From Capillidium heterosporum (lineage: Eukaryota > Entomophthoromycota > Entomophthoromycetes > Entomophthorales > Capillidiaceae), in assembly GCA_016630905.1 (NCBI GenBank), contig WBMQ01000017.1:91019-155018 (forward strand): DNA of 64,000 nt. The letters run 5' to 3'. Below the pieces are notes generated by a model that worked only from the letters and a program-made list of their open reading frames with translations, ran no database searches and was not told the origin of the DNA. Below, piece after piece: positions 1-11,746 of this stretch (position 1 is its first letter; the number at the start of each line of letters is the position of its first letter). The position numbers and the translations under genes are program-made.

Positions 1-175
1 GGCAATTGGAGAGTCCGAAATCCAGGATGGATAGTAATTTAAAGCGTGAGAAAAGGATAGGTGAAGGATAAAAATACGTACTCAAAGCACATTGTTAGAC
101 AGTAGCACAATTGTGGGTTATCTATAAAAACAACTCAATGTTCGATACACGACTTAGCTCTCCAGCTAAGTTGAC
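1..175 (-). mobile_element. LTR-C repeat copy, cut by the window edge
   Basis: Read on the minus strand it begins TGTCAACTTAGCTC at 175. It matches, with scattered differences, the copies at 29311-29585 (plus) and 34441-34655 (minus). The TG start and dispersed copies suggest an LTR end of an old retroelement. No coding part is seen, and the other end lies outside the window. Confidence 0.5.
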
Positions 176-941
176 ATATATAGTAAAAAGTATGCTATAG
201 AAATTCGAAACATTGAATGGATTATGTCTTAAGACCAATAGGTTATTTCAAAGCCATACCGATTATCTGCTCAAAACTTCAACTTTAAACCAAAAATTTT
301 AGACAAGTAATTCGAAACAGAGCAACTTAGATGAAAAGGCTAACGGCTTAATTCTAAATCAGAAATTATTTGGAAAGTGATAGATGACCTTCGAAAACTA
401 TTCAATATATAGTAAACCTTCATCTACTCTTATATTTACTACTAAGATATAGTATACTTGATTCATCGAGGAATAAACTCTATTTTGTGCATGAATCGCT
501 CATGTTTGTATAGTTTCCAATTTACTTGCTTTATTTCTTAACGGTAAACTCAATGAGGCTGTAGCTTGAATGGAATACGTATATTCAGAAAGATATTTAA
601 AGCAACGATATGTCCTTTACTGGTATTTTCAAAGATAAAATATTATGTCTGAGTAAGCCAACATTATAGCGCAGTGTGTATGGGAAAGGTATAGAGCTAT
701 ATATACTGCTTAGGATAATAGTGGATTTAAATATAGTCAGCTAAGATGATATCTTCTATAGGAGTATTTAAACCTTGAACACCTATCAGTTGGTATCACG
801 TTTAAACGAAAAAGTAACATAGAGATGAAAACGATGATTTTAATGAATTTTAAACTGTGAAACTACATATATTAGTGTTTATAAGAATATTAAGATGGGG
901 TTAGCAGTAGCCGTAATCGGCGCTCATGAGATTGGTAGGAA
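176..941. other. AT-rich stretch, no gene seen
   Basis: I see no open frame of substance, no RNA gene and no recognised repeat. It lies downstream of the C2H2 gene and probably holds its 3' flank. Confidence 0.4.
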
Positions 942-1715
942 TCATATTTTATATGGCATCGAGTCGGTGATATAGGAAGTTTGGTTGCAAGAGTAGTCAT
1001 TAATTATGTAATACAAAGAATTACTCCTAGCGATACGCTTTGAAACGATGCGGGGTCCTGTGTAGCTAGGGCCGTAGACGACTTGGTGGGTCCTTACACA
1101 CTTCTTGGTAGTCAAATGACGGTTGTAAATATCTTTGCGGTAGAAGCTCATCTTACATGGCAAACAGTGGTACTCTCTTTGCTGGGAGTGAACTCCCCTA
1201 TGCCGCTTAAGTATGTACTTGCGATCGAAGGCCTTTTCACAAACATCACACTTGTAGGTGAGAGGAAGCTTATCCTTTTTTACTTTTGTAGGGTTGAATT
1301 CAGAACATATGTTGTGGAGTGATTGGAGGTTTATTTCAATTTGAACTGGGCTTTGGGCTACTACATTGGACATGACAACCGGTGATATGTTCATATTGGA
1401 CATGGAAAGAGGAGATATCTCACTACTACTGAAGTTGTAGGGCATCGACTCCTGGTTCATGTTGGCGTACATGTAGTTGAGGTTCTGGAGCTGGCAGTTG
1501 TAGTTCATGAAATCTTTGCTGGAGTAGCCTTTGGGACTAAAACTGTCGTTGAACGAGGAGGTCATTAGGGGTAGATTTTGGTCCGATGAGGCATTGTCGT
1601 GAATTAAAGAACCTTGTTCCACCTTTACGTCCAGAGTACTGAGAAACATTAAGTTGGATTGGTAGTTATTCAACTGCTGTTGATAGTAATTTATACTGTT
1701 GTAGTCGATGTTCAT
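942..1715 (-). CDS. C2H2 zinc-finger transcription factor
   Basis: This 257-residue protein probably binds DNA in the nucleus. The first ~150 residues are rich in Asn, Ser, Gln, Met and Tyr, as in activation regions. Two C2H2 fingers follow at about residues 154-205: one has CDVC and later HRGVH, the second has CLPC and later H-X4-KKC, a C2HC-like ending. The linker HSQQREYHC between them resembles the classical finger linker. The tail of about 45 residues is basic, then Tyr/Asn/Ser-rich. The ATG at 1713-1715 opens the frame and no intron is needed. Targets cannot be told from sequence. The family call is firm and the specific role is unknown. Confidence 0.85.
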   Translation of the reverse strand: MNIDYNSINYYQQQLNNYQSNLMFLSTLDVKVEQGSLIHDNASSDQNLPLMTSSFNDSFSPKGYSSKDFMNYNCQLQNLNYMYANMNQESMPYNFSSSEISPLSMSNMNISPVVMSNVVAQSPVQIEINLQSLHNICSEFNPTKVKKDKLPLTYKCDVCEKAFDRKYILKRHRGVHSQQREYHCLPCKMSFYRKDIYNRHLTTKKCVRTHQVVYGPSYTGPRIVSKRIARSNSLYYIINDYSCNQTSYITDSMPYKI

Positions 1716-2276
1716 GATGCTATTTCAATGGTGGTAAATAAAGTTTAACTTGATAAAGTGGTTCTCACTGGTCGTATTTATACTATCTCAAAGCACCATC
1801 CACCAACCTTCAATTATGCTACATGTACCTTTCCTTCCTTATTTTTACTACATACCGATTAATGCCTAAGGACACCTGGTCCAAATTTGACCTATGGTTA
1901 GCCAAGTAGCCTATTTTGATTGACTAGAACTCTTAATATTAATCTAGAAATGTATGAAATAAAGCTAAAAAGCAGCACCAAATAGGATAAGCCAGCCTTT
2001 TTGCGGTCAGATCCAAAACCCGTCTCAGTTTGAAAAGCAATTGCTGGATTCGATAGTGTTTTGCTGATTTACAAGAATAGAAGTATGGTCGCCTTATATT
2101 AAAAATAAAAAACTAACATTAATTGGGTTTCCTGAAGTTGCTATCTGTTCATAAGCCAACCAATCCTATACGAAAATCTATATAGGTTTGTAGATAAAGT
2201 TTATATACGTACCATCAGTTAATTGTGAATGAAACCGCCGGTTTCAAAATATATTATAGTTCAATGCATATATTAA
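1716..2276. promoter_or_regulatory. Upstream region of the C2H2 gene
   Basis: Non-coding, AT-rich sequence 5' of the C2H2 gene. I recognise no specific operator. Regulatory role is inferred only from position. Confidence 0.25.
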
Positions 2277-2700
2277 AGAAATAAAGTTTAATTATTAAAT
2301 ATATATATGGTAAGAATAGTTTATTATGCATCCATTGCAAATTTGGTAATTCAATTTAGAAAAAAACATAATTGATCTAGGCAGTGGCAGTGTTACCTGA
2401 AGTTGAGCCTATGGATGAATATGGATCAATCCAGCTGCGTTTAAATACCTTAGGTTGCTTTTAAAATACTTTCAATAACGTACGGATGGTGCCTTTGAAA
2501 GTATAATTGGCATTGCACTAAGAAAGTATATCAAAGAAATAAATCAAATTAAAAGGCATTTATGGTAATAATCTATTTTGCGTCCGTTACAAATTTGGTA
2601 ATTTGATTTGGATAGAAAAAAGCAATCAATTTAGGATGGTGGTAGTGCTGCCCGAGGTTGAGCATATGGGTGAATATGGATCAATCTAGCTATAGGTGAA
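2277..2700 (+). repeat. Two direct repeats of about 165 bp
   Basis: The stretches at about 2277-2440 and 2530-2695 match each other in order. Both contain AAAGAAATAAA, then a CAAATTTGGTAATT-type core, then GAATATGGATCAATC near the end. They are clearly diverged, so this is an old local tandem duplication. No coding frame crosses them. Confidence 0.6.
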
Positions 2701-2762
2701 GTAAAGCTACTTTGCACCTAAAGTCAAAGATTGTTGTTATAATTGACAAAGCACAATATATA

Positions 2763-2866
2763 TTATTTGCTGGTCGTCCTCGCCGAGTATCTGGCTACTG
2801 GCTTGGACTTCCAGCTGGGTAGGTTTGGCCGAATTTGGGGGTTCTTTGGCATGGGATGTATTATGT
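2763..2866 (+). repeat. Short interspersed repeat, copy 1
   Basis: The stretch with CTGGTCGTCCTCGCCGAGTA and then ACTTCCAGCTGGGTAGGTTT recurs at 33925-34040 (plus) and about 29970-30045 (minus). It is richer in GC than its surroundings. It could be the head of a SINE or an internal piece of an LTR element. I cannot decide which. Confidence 0.45.
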
Positions 2867-2868
2867 TT

Positions 2869-4116
2869 ATCATATTTTTAGATTAAGCTGGCAAAAATAC
2901 TAGGCCAATATAGCCAAAATGCCAAGTCATTATAACGAAAATGGTAGATCAGATCTGTAAAATTATAATTTTGATAAAACAAAAAGCCGATCTAAAGTCA
3001 ACTTTATATCACTTATTAAAATGAGTATGTAGTAATACAACAGCTTGAACTTTATAACATATATCTTAATAATTACAATAGTGTATAGTATTCTATAGAA
3101 GGACGATTTGAACTCTTTCAAACTTTATACCTATTTTAGATTTCTACACTTGAATATAAATGATTACTATACATAAACTTTGTGATCTTAGAACCAAAAC
3201 AACTGAAAAATTTAGAAAGCAGATAGCTGACGATCATATTTTAAGGTTTAAAGTGTTAAGAAGATTAGCTCAGAATATAGACTAGCTGATTAAATTGTTA
3301 GGAACATATTGGATTATTTGACGAGTACCAAACAGTACAGTATAAGCCTAGAGGGGGGGCACGAAGAGTAAAGATCAAGGATCATAATGGCGAATTTCCA
3401 AGGGATGCTATCGACAACAAAGATGAAGTATTTTAACTTTAGAAGACTTGAAGGATAAGCTATTGTCGGAATTTGCTGACGACTTTCTACAAGAGAACTC
3501 TATTAGCTTATCAGTAATATGCAGCTATGTCAATAATAAGCTATGCTTAACCCTAAAGTGAGCTTCACCAGTTGAAATAGACTAAAAATCTAGTAAAGCG
3601 CAACATGACCGATTAAAATACTGTGAAGATTTACAATCCAATGGAATCAACTGTGTAGATAATTGCATTTTTATAGATGGATCTGATTTCCACGCTTATA
3701 TGGTCCCAGGTAGAGCAAGGTCCAAGAAAGGGAAAAAGGCACACATTTTAACTAAAACTAAACGTGCTAAAATATCTCCATTGTTGCTGCTATTAACTCA
3801 AAAGGCGTTGAGATATTAAAAATACAAATGGATTTTGTTTGCTGAGTTTATTGAAAAGTTGTTGGAGAAGCCGGATTGTAAGTATAATAGACAAATGTTT
3901 GTAGCTATGACCAATGCTAAATTCTACCATAAAGAAAATGTTCAAAAGCTTTTTAGCAGTTCAATTCATATCTGACGTTTTTTATCAGCATGCTCTTTAA
4001 TGTTTAACCCAGTTGAAATAATATTTAATAAGCTTAAAAGCTTTGTTAAAAGTCTACGAAGGAATAAAGAAGATATCCCAATTTAACTATAAAAGCACAG
4101 GATACGATCAAGCCTA
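2869..4116 (+). mobile_element. Tc1/mariner-IS630-like element, 3' truncated and decayed
   Basis: The left terminus after a TA reads TCATATTTTTAGATTAAGC and then GGCAAAAATACTAGGCCAAT. It matches, inverted, the right terminus of the related fragment at 45982. Inside are transposase remnants on the plus strand. FIDGSDFH near 3675 holds the first catalytic Asp. TNAKFYHKENVQKL near 3915 stands where the second Asp is usual and has Asn. NPVEIIFNKLKSF near 4010 holds the third acidic residue. Several stops interrupt the frame, so it is dead. Homology to the 45.5-kb fragment ends near 4116, so the right terminus is lost. Confidence 0.75.
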
Positions 4117-4549
4117 ATGCAATAAAACCTCAGAAGGCTTCTCTAGAGAATCAGTTTGGAAATCCTCCTAGCTGGCCGAACTCTAGTTCTACAACCGTTT
4201 CAACTCAGCAATGGATTAGGTTTTAGCTGTATATGAATAAATTGTAGAAAGGTGGATTCTTAGTACAAACACAGAATCTCCAAACTGAACTAACTAACTG
4301 ATCCCACAACGAATATTGGCTATTTTTGTAAATTGCAACGCTTCATAAATTTATTATCCTGGCCTGCCTTCAAAGCATGGTGAGTATAAACTATCTTCCT
4401 AATAAAGCACTCACTATCGGTATCTCCACCCTTCTGTCTATCTCTACCCTTGCCCTTATATAAACCCCTTTGACTTGTGTAACTTTCCGACAAGTGATTA
4501 TTTCATAATAAAGATTTCGATCCCTTTTTGTGTTATAATTACTGCATAT
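4117..4549. other. Unassigned, with promoter-like and polyadenylation-like motifs
   Basis: No gene is visible. A TATATAAACCCC box near 4460 and an AATAAAG near 4510 have the spacing seen in the LTRs of this window. The stretch may therefore be a fragment of another LTR family ending just before 4550. Confidence 0.3.
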
Positions 4550-5273
4550 TGTAATAACCTTGGCTGTTGTAATGTCAATTATTAGAGCATTGACCTATTT
4601 CCCTGTTTTTCTTTTGCCACTTTCTTTATTAACTTCGATCTTTCAATCCTTAATTCGTAACTATTTTAGTCACCAATCTGCTTCATGTCCTAGATATTTT
4701 TGATCCCCTTTATCGGCAGCATAGCATTGGATACTAGAGCTCTGGTAATGGTAAACTCACCGGTAGTAGTTGGTATTAGTACGGACTTTTTCTGGCTAAA
4801 CTTGACAACAACTTTATTTATAGAATGGTTAATTGTGGATGGAAATCTAATCCTCCTAGTATAACTACTGCAAAGATACCAAAAGGGTATTTAAATCCCT
4901 TTCTGTCATTACTCAAAGCTGATATCTTGACAAAATTCCACCTCGCTATTTATAGCTGTTACTCACCTCTTGATCTCAACCCTTAGTCATAGTTGTGAAA
5001 CCCTGATTTTGTTTCTTAGCCTACGAATAAAGTCCCGTTCCTAGCAAGTCTTTTAGCTATTAGATTGTGTGAATATGTGGTTCGACTCCTATACCTTCTT
5101 AGCTCACTCCGTTCAAACTTTCTTCGCTTCCCTTTGGACTTACCTCCTTTGGGTGATTCATACTATCAATGCAATGGTCGGCATTGGTTTTACTGTTCCG
5201 ATCTATCTTTTCATACGCCTCTATTATGATACCATCATTAGTTGGATCCAACAACACTTCCCTGGATCTTACA
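4550..5273 (+). mobile_element. LTR-A, solo-LTR-like copy of 724 bp
   Basis: It runs from TGTAATAACC to the conserved end GGATCTTACA. Inside, in order, are a TATTTAAATCCC promoter-like box near 4890, an AATAAAGTC signal near 5027, and a small frame starting ATG at 5072. That frame encodes a hydrophobic peptide (LLWVIHTINAMVGIGF and similar) and runs out across the LTR end. I find no matching 5-bp duplication at the two ends. No gag-pol sequence is attached. This is a fossil of an LTR retroelement, moderately diverged from its relatives. Confidence 0.7.
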
Positions 5274-5990
5274 CCTGAAAAGTATTAGTTTTGGATAAAC
5301 TTTTTAGGAGCTTACAGTTCCTAGTTGCATTACCATCATTATGAAACTGGGGGGCGACCTTTTATAGTTGAGCTTATAGAAAGCACCCATATTTACCAGA
5401 CTAAGTGATAAATTAATAGCCGAAAGAAAATTTTCAATTACTCAGGGGACTGTCTTTGAAAGTAAATGTTTTATCTCTCCAGTATCTTCAACCTTAAATA
5501 CCGTTTATTAGTGATAATATCATTGATTTGCCACACCTTTAAAGCATTTATGTTGGAAAATTCAATTTTATTTCCGTAATCCTTCAGTTTTTTATCATTT
5601 CAACTTGAAGTGCACTGCCAACTACGCATGAAGGTAAGACCATCTTTACTATTATATTAGCTCCTCCAAGTTACACTCTCTGTTTTTGATGGCCTTCAAC
5701 TCTATTTTAGTGTTAATTATCAGAAATTAGCAAATTATATCAGCAGCCTAGTTTCACTTGTAAAAGTTTAGAAAGAAACTCACAGTTGCAATGAGACCTT
5801 GAGTAGCTATTGAAGGTTGGATATTTGGATGGCAGTCCTTGAAACTTTACCATTTCTTTTACCTCTCAACTTTTTGCGGTAATAAATGGCTGTTTAAGAT
5901 AACAGAAGGTTATAAATTAGTTAGTGTGTGGCCTTACCTCAGCCAAATTCACCAAAATAGCAACAAATAGCTTCAGATATAGCGGATATT
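5274..5990. other. Mostly unassigned, one weak Helitron-like frame
   Basis: Most of this holds no gene I recognise. A frame at 5924-6145, overlapping the next gene in another frame, contains AAEYIGKYLYK. That loosely recalls the AxEYIxKYxxK motif of Helitron Rep-helicases, but it is too short to claim. Otherwise the sequence is AT-rich and featureless. Confidence 0.25.
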
Positions 5991-6770
5991 ATGGAAACGA
6001 TCAAACCTTCATTTTGCTTCGTAACCCATCTATTACAAACTTTGCAGCCGAATATATTGGAAAATATCTATACAAAGCAAAGCTATACCAGCTTAAGCCT
6101 ACCCAAGGAGTATCTATTCCTTATGAAGAAGCTCGATATGTGTAGCAAGAAGTTGGATGGAAATCAAAATCAAGGCAACACAATTCATCATAGGAAAAGT
6201 TTTCACTCGAGTACCATCGAGATGATGGATAGTAACCTCAACACATCACTCAGATATGCTAAAACAAATCCAACCATATTCAGCCTATCGATAACATCTA
6301 CAAATTCCAGCAGCATCTCCAAGTACAGAATTTTCAACTACTGCAACTTCAGCAACAGTTTTTATAACCTCAATATCATGTCCATTGACAAAAAATTAGT
6401 TTTAAAGGAAGGCTGGTTGTACAAAAGCAACTCTAGTTTAAAACTACTTTCGACCAAGTTAAACTTCAAATATTTTTACTGTATACTGACCTGCAACTAC
6501 CTGTTCCTATTTACTAGCGACGAACCTAGCTCCATGACCTACAAATTCTACAAGTTCAGCTTACTGTTAAAGCTTGAAACGGTAAGTCTGGATAACAATA
6601 ACTGCATCACTATCGGTGGGGTTGACAATGCTTTAGAGCGAGATAGGTGTGCCATCAAGTTGACGTTTAAAAACAAGTTTAATTACATCTACATAAGATG
6701 TGATCACTTTTCTGAGTTAAAGGATTTGGTCACTATAATGAAATCATCGATCAATACTAGTAGTACGTAG
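5991..6770 (+). CDS. Pleckstrin-homology (PH) domain protein
   Basis: The C-terminal half looks like a PH domain, which typically binds phosphoinositides or proteins at membranes. EGWLYKSN gives strand 1, KYFYCILTCNYLFLF strands 2-3, and FSELKDLVTIMKSS the closing helix (about residues 137-255 of 259). The first 125 residues are Asn/Ser/Thr-rich and unrecognised. The ATG at 5991 is the first in frame. A shorter product from ATG 6378 (131 residues, MSIDKK start) would still hold the whole PH domain, and an upstream exon cannot be excluded. The lack of other domains is unusual for a PH protein, so either the gene is small or its 5' end is misread. Confidence 0.55.
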   Translation: METIKPSFCFVTHLLQTLQPNILENIYTKQSYTSLSLPKEYLFLMKKLDMCSKKLDGNQNQGNTIHHRKSFHSSTIEMMDSNLNTSLRYAKTNPTIFSLSITSTNSSSISKYRIFNYCNFSNSFYNLNIMSIDKKLVLKEGWLYKSNSSLKLLSTKLNFKYFYCILTCNYLFLFTSDEPSSMTYKFYKFSLLLKLETVSLDNNNCITIGGVDNALERDRCAIKLTFKNKFNYIYIRCDHFSELKDLVTIMKSSINTSST

Positions 6771-6891
6771 CAGTAGGCATTCTTGGGAAATTTGTAAATA
6801 AAAAACTATATATTTGTATATGATGTGGTTTAGTATATAATATTAATTTTTTCATTTGCTATAGTGTAGTTTTTAAAAACCCAGCTTTTCT

Positions 6892-7592
6892 TGTAACAAT
6901 CTTGGTTGTTACAATGCGATTATTAGGTCATATGCCTATTCCCCTCTGTTTTCTTTTGCCACCTCTTCTTATCAACTTCGATCTCTCAATCCTTAATTCG
7001 TAACCATTCTAGTCGTCAACCGCTCCATGTCCTAGATACCTTAACCCCTTTTATCAACAGCATAGCATCAGATCCTGGCATTCCAACGATGGTAACTCTC
7101 TCATAGTCGTCAATCTTATTATGGACTTTTCTGACCAAATTTAGCGTAAACGCAATTAATTGAGGACAGAAACTCACTCCATCTGATACGACCATTGTCA
7201 AGAAGCAAAAAGGGTATTTAAATCTTTTGGTTATTATTTAAAGCCAGTATCTTGACAACGCTCCACCTCGCTATTTCATGGCTGTTACTCACCCCCAACC
7301 ATCAACCATAGCTGTCTCTGACAGCCTGATCTATTTTGCCTACGAATAAAGTCCTATTCCTAGTAAGTCTTTTAGTGATTAGATCATGCGAATATGTGAT
7401 TCGACTTCTATACCCTCTCAGCTCACTCCGTTCAAACTTTCTTCACTTCTCTTTGGATTTACCTCCTTTGGGTGATTCATATTACCAATGCAGTGGTCAG
7501 TATTAGTTCTACTGTCCTGATCTATCCTGTCATATGCCTCCATTATGATACCATCATTATTTGGATCCAACGGCACCTCATTGGACTTTATA
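6892..7592 (+). mobile_element. LTR-A copy abutting duplicated block A
   Basis: It starts TGTAACAATC and ends TTGGACTTTATA, with the usual promoter-like, polyadenylation-like and small-ORF parts in order. The sequence shared with the other segment copies begins immediately after its last base. It therefore marks a duplication limit. No target duplication is seen. Fossil solo-LTR-like copy. Confidence 0.7.
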
Positions 7593-7858
7593 GAAAGGCT
7601 TAATTTTGACTTAAAATATCGTTTAGTTCCAAATTAGATGTTCAATCAATCCAAACTTCCATAAAACTAAGGTGTTTAATTCAGAACGTATACTACACCA
7701 TTCTATACCAACCAGTTTGAAATAAAAACTGTCTAAATGAAAATAAGTGGAAATGAATGCCATACTTGTATAGAGTTGCTGGATGAAATTTTATTGAGGC
7801 ATAAAAATAAGTTATACAAAAGCTATAAAGGAATGTGCTAATAACGAAAGGAACAGCG

Positions 7859-8960
7859 TTAGGTATCGGCTTGGAACTGGTAGATGCTAGAATTGAACAA
7901 AATATCATCTATAGGTTGGAACCCATATACAAAATTATACCCACTATCTATTTCCTGAGTACTTTGGTTGGGATAAATGCCAGGGATGACTTGATTACTA
8001 GTTGAAAACTCTACCGGTTCTTGCTTGATATCTTGACATAGGTTGGTTGGTAGATAGCTTAACGATGGGATGGTGAAGGGGTTATAGTTTTGGAACTGGT
8101 TGGTGGGGGCGAGTATGTTATTCAAGGAATACATCGGCTCGTAGAGGTCTAAGCAGTTGGTGGTGTAGGGTGTAAAGCTGGAGGTAGAATCTGTAGCCGA
8201 TATACTTTCCAATAAGCATACACTGCTATTTTTTCGGCTGAACGACGTAGGTACTTTCTGTTTAGGTTTCAAACTGGACAGTGAGTTACTAGTTCTAAAG
8301 TAGTAGTCAACAGGGACAGGAATCATACTGAGTATAGGACATTCATTTACTTTGGGGATGGCCAAGTTGCTATCGGAGCAATTGCTGATGTAGTTGACAA
8401 GCTGGAACTTACGCCCATCTACAGTGGACATGCTAGTTGTCCGCTTGATGAGTCCATTAGGTTTGTAATTCAAAGCTTTAGTTTTTTCATGGTGGGAGTA
8501 GATGTTGGTGGGAGAGTTAGAATAGCCTTTGTAGGGGATACTATTACACTTATGATTGAAATCGTTGATCTCGTAATAGGTAAAGAAGTGGTTGTAGTAT
8601 CTAGATGACGACCAACTGTGCCCATCGGTCCACCTACACATACTGGTACTAGTAGGTTCCCAAATAAAGATAGAACCGGGTCGGATGATTTTTCTAGAAT
8701 TTCCGATCAGTCTGGTAGTTATCATGGGGATCAACTTTTGACGAGCTGCCTCAAAGAGAACCAAGGCATCGTTTATGTCATTTACAATTCCAAAGTAGCT
8801 TTCAATCATACTTTGTAGTTTATCTATTAAATTGTTAGATTTAGGAGGAATGGTAATCAAAATTTTGGAAGAGGTTGCAATCACTTTGAGAAAGTCTAAT
8901 TTAGGTTTTAAGCTTAGCTTTGTGCATTTTACTCTTGTATACTGTCAAGCTCAATTCCAT
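7859..8960 (-). CDS. WOPR-domain transcription regulator, copy A (two exons)
   Basis: It belongs to the WOPR family (Wor1/Gti1/Pac2/Ryp1), DNA-binding regulators of morphology and cell state in fungi. WOPRa begins near NDALVLFEAARQ and includes RPGSIFIWEPTS, CRWTDGHSWSSSRYYNHFFT. WOPRb is NGLIKRTTSMSTVDGRKFQL. The tail is Ser/Asn/Gln-rich. The open frame lacks an ATG at its start. A 37-nt intron (8896-8932; GTAAAA donor, GCTAAGC branch-like motif, TTAG acceptor) joins it in frame to an upstream exon (8933-8960) starting MELSLTVYK. That gives 354 residues. The predicted protein equals the copies at 24.6 and 39.0 kb. The intron is my inference from sequence. Confidence 0.85.
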
Positions 8961-9020
8961 TCTAGATACTATTAGTGAAACAGCGAACTCCACTGACCCA
9001 GATGCATTTGTAAATATCAC

Positions 9021-11045
9021 TGGCTATAGGTGAAGAGACTACTACAAAGAGCAATAGTCATGCATTGGATATATAATACGCTAGATTAGAGGTAGGCGTG
9101 TATGCTTATTTCATTTCGCAAATTAATGAAGGTTGTATTACTGTTGTTTATTTTTAATGTCAACTTTTAATTTATTATCTATGCAAAAAAGGAGCGTAAA
9201 GTAAGTATAGCAATCCAATCCAAACTAGGTTTTATTGTTTGGAATAAATTGTAGGTATGATGCGTTTGTATGCATAGGACGCAAAATATCCAAAGTAACT
9301 GGTTTTGTAATTAGTTACTCTTATCAAAGATTGTTTGTCTTCCATGAACGAGCGTTCGAACTTAACCATTCATTTTGAAGATTTTGAGATAGAGATGTTG
9401 TCACTATATACACATACCTAATTGAACCTTCACTGAAAAATAAAGTAACTAGAGTAATTCGAAACGTAAAGTACTTGGTCTATGATCTTTCTAAATTAGT
9501 TTTTTATAAGGAAAGTTGGGATCTTTTACTTTTGTATTGTTCGGTGTGTAGCTTCGCTTGTCTTTGGAAGCGATTCCTGCTAAAACATTTCACAAAGTAG
9601 CATCTAGCCGTATATTAGCAAACTATTTAACGAACCACCTAAAGCTTAATTAAAAATCAGTAACGGTCTGCAATCTGAATGATTTCCATTATAGTTTTTA
9701 TTTCCCGGTTTCAATTACAGATATCGACATCCCAATCTCAATCGTAGTTATTGGGCGATGCTTTATATAGAAATAATAGCCGCCTGAGAATATTTTGATA
9801 TTTCAAGCGCTAAAATGCAATCAACACATAGGTGAAACCATAAATATTCACTGAGCTGAATATTTCTCCAGTATGCCAATCTAAACTTGGTATATCCGCC
9901 GACCTTCCTACTAAATATAGAAGCCTGCGCTGGCATTTTAAACTACTTACATCTGTTCTAATATCAAGGTCTACCTCAGTCTATAAGTTTGAAGTATTAA
10001 TTCGAAATTCAGGCTAGGTATGAAACGCAGTTGATCAAATTAAAAAGCTCACTACTGCTTTGCTCCGATAAAATAAATATATTTTTGCAATGGAACTTGT
10101 CGAATGACACCTACATTTTCGAAACAGAGTAAAGTTGGGTTGAAGCTGATGGTCACTACCAAGTTCAGCGTGGGTAATTCCAACGACAATAGCCTTAAAA
10201 TTCAATGGTGTTTCAACCAAGAAATTTCGGAAATATATAATTATGCTATAGTTAGAGGTTGGAATAAAATTTGCATAACACTCAATTGTAGTTCGGAAAT
10301 GCAAGCATTTCAATAGTTGGGGTTTTGAGATGTTCCTCAAGATAAAGAAAGGCTATCTTTACTTTTGCGTATACTAGCTTCAAGATGATCTATACATACA
10401 AAATAGATAGCAAATATAATTATTCTAAATATATAACGTGTAAATAGGTACTTATTTCAACATATGATCGATTGATCATACAAATAGTAGTAGAATACCA
10501 TCTAAAAAAATGTTTGACTCAGGTACCTTCATTTTGACGCAATATATCTATGAAGCGTGCACTACCAATTTAAAACATATACTTCTAGAATTGAATAGGT
10601 AACAATATCAAAAGGGTAATATTAAACAAGAATTGTACTGAGCTTTACATACATTTCAATCCACTTTTATCCTATTGATAAGATGGGCGTTTTTGATATT
10701 TTAGAGCCAAGCGGCAGTTTGTTTGGAACAAGCGTCTATCATGCAATGTATCTGTAAATCATAGCTTATAGAAGCTTGCGAATTAAACCCTATTAATTTA
10801 AAACATAAGGCGGCTTCTGCTCGCATAATTCTACATAATCATATGCCAATCAATCTGAAATAAGGTGAGTCATGTATAGGAATCATTTATAATTTTCGTA
10901 AAAATTTTACACACCATTCTCCTATAATTTCGAACGAAGCCTTAGCTAAAAATTTAGATCAGATTCAATTAATGAAGCTCAATATCCAATACTTTTGGCT
11001 ATGTAGTTTAATCTATTAATTAAAAAGAATATGCCTAAATCTAAG
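9021..11045. other. Upstream flank of WOPR copy A
   Basis: About 2 kb without a convincing gene, nearly identical to the inverted stretch at 36909-38933. It is the native 5' region of the WOPR gene and may hold its promoter. The one small frame worth noting is 10104-10316 (plus, 70 residues). I do not recognise it and it is preceded by stops, so it is probably chance. Confidence 0.45.
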
Positions 11046-11682
11046 GACTGCTCATTATTACCCATATAAAAAACGTATTTTTAAGAATAGCTTATAAGAT
11101 TGAACCTAAATAGGAAAGCTTCGTCATAGAAAAGAATTGAATAAATAATACAGGTCTTTTAAAATAGATATTATGAGTTGCAAATTTTTTGCTTACATTG
11201 TAAACATTTATCCAGATATACAGGTACAAGTAAATACTGTACCTTGCTATTGAGAAAAATGCAGGTACATGCTTTTAGACTTATGGGTGTTATGATATAT
11301 AATTCATAAGTGTATGAATTCAAGTTTGAATTTCAGATTTGTGATATTTCAAGTCGTTTTAGCAAATATCCAAAACTAAAATAATTAGAAATCGTTCATA
11401 TAGGGAGTACTTAGACTTGGAAGACTTTGTATCTCTCATTTCTAATAAGAAATCCAATGCTAAGAACATACATATACAGGCAAATGGATGGCAATGGTCG
11501 CAGAAAGGTATTAGATGCTAACTGAAATATAGCTTTATTTAACTATACTCTATCATTGGCGCAAGAGTAGAAAAACATTTGGTCAAATATCTGTACTATA
11601 TGAAAACTGACAGGATCACTACGTCTTCAGTAAACTGGCTGCAAGCTAAGGGTTTGTGAGAATAGTTTAAAGAACTACTGAA
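11046..11682 (+). repeat. Left terminal inverted repeat of the MULE
   Basis: It pairs with 15108-15748 over about 640 bp with very few differences. An example near the tip is CCCATATAAAA here against its partner's CCCGTATAAAA. Pairing ends shortly after GTTTGTGAGAATAGTT. Confidence 0.88.
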
Positions 11683-11746
11683 TTGTCAATTAATAAACTA
11701 TATATTTAATAACTAAGTTTATTTCTTGATTCAAAATGAAAGCATT

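Larger units (their letters stand above)
7593..11045 (-). repeat. Block A: partial copy of the 12.1-kb segment
   Basis: This block is the inverted copy of 36909-40361; paired coordinates sum to 47954. It holds a WOPR gene and its upstream flank. Its first ~1.43 kb (7593-9020) also recurs directly at 24342-25769. Its right end stops exactly at the first base of the MULE and its left end exactly at an LTR. Confidence 0.9.

Noticed and set aside
5924-6145. Possible Helitron Rep-helicase piece (AAEYIGKYLYK)
   Set aside because: The match is one short motif in 73 codons, it overlaps the PH gene in another frame, and no Rep or helicase motifs or Helitron ends are near.
7016-7201. 61-residue frame on the minus strand
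   Set aside because: It lies inside an LTR-A, opposite to its transcription, and is not kept in other copies.
7693-7908. 71-residue frame overlapping the WOPR 3' end
   Set aside because: It overlaps the WOPR coding end in another register. It recurs only because the whole segment is duplicated, so conservation is not evidence here.
10035-10340. 101-residue frame and its 70-residue opposite-strand partner
   Set aside because: Both recur only through the block duplication. Neither has a clear start context or motif.
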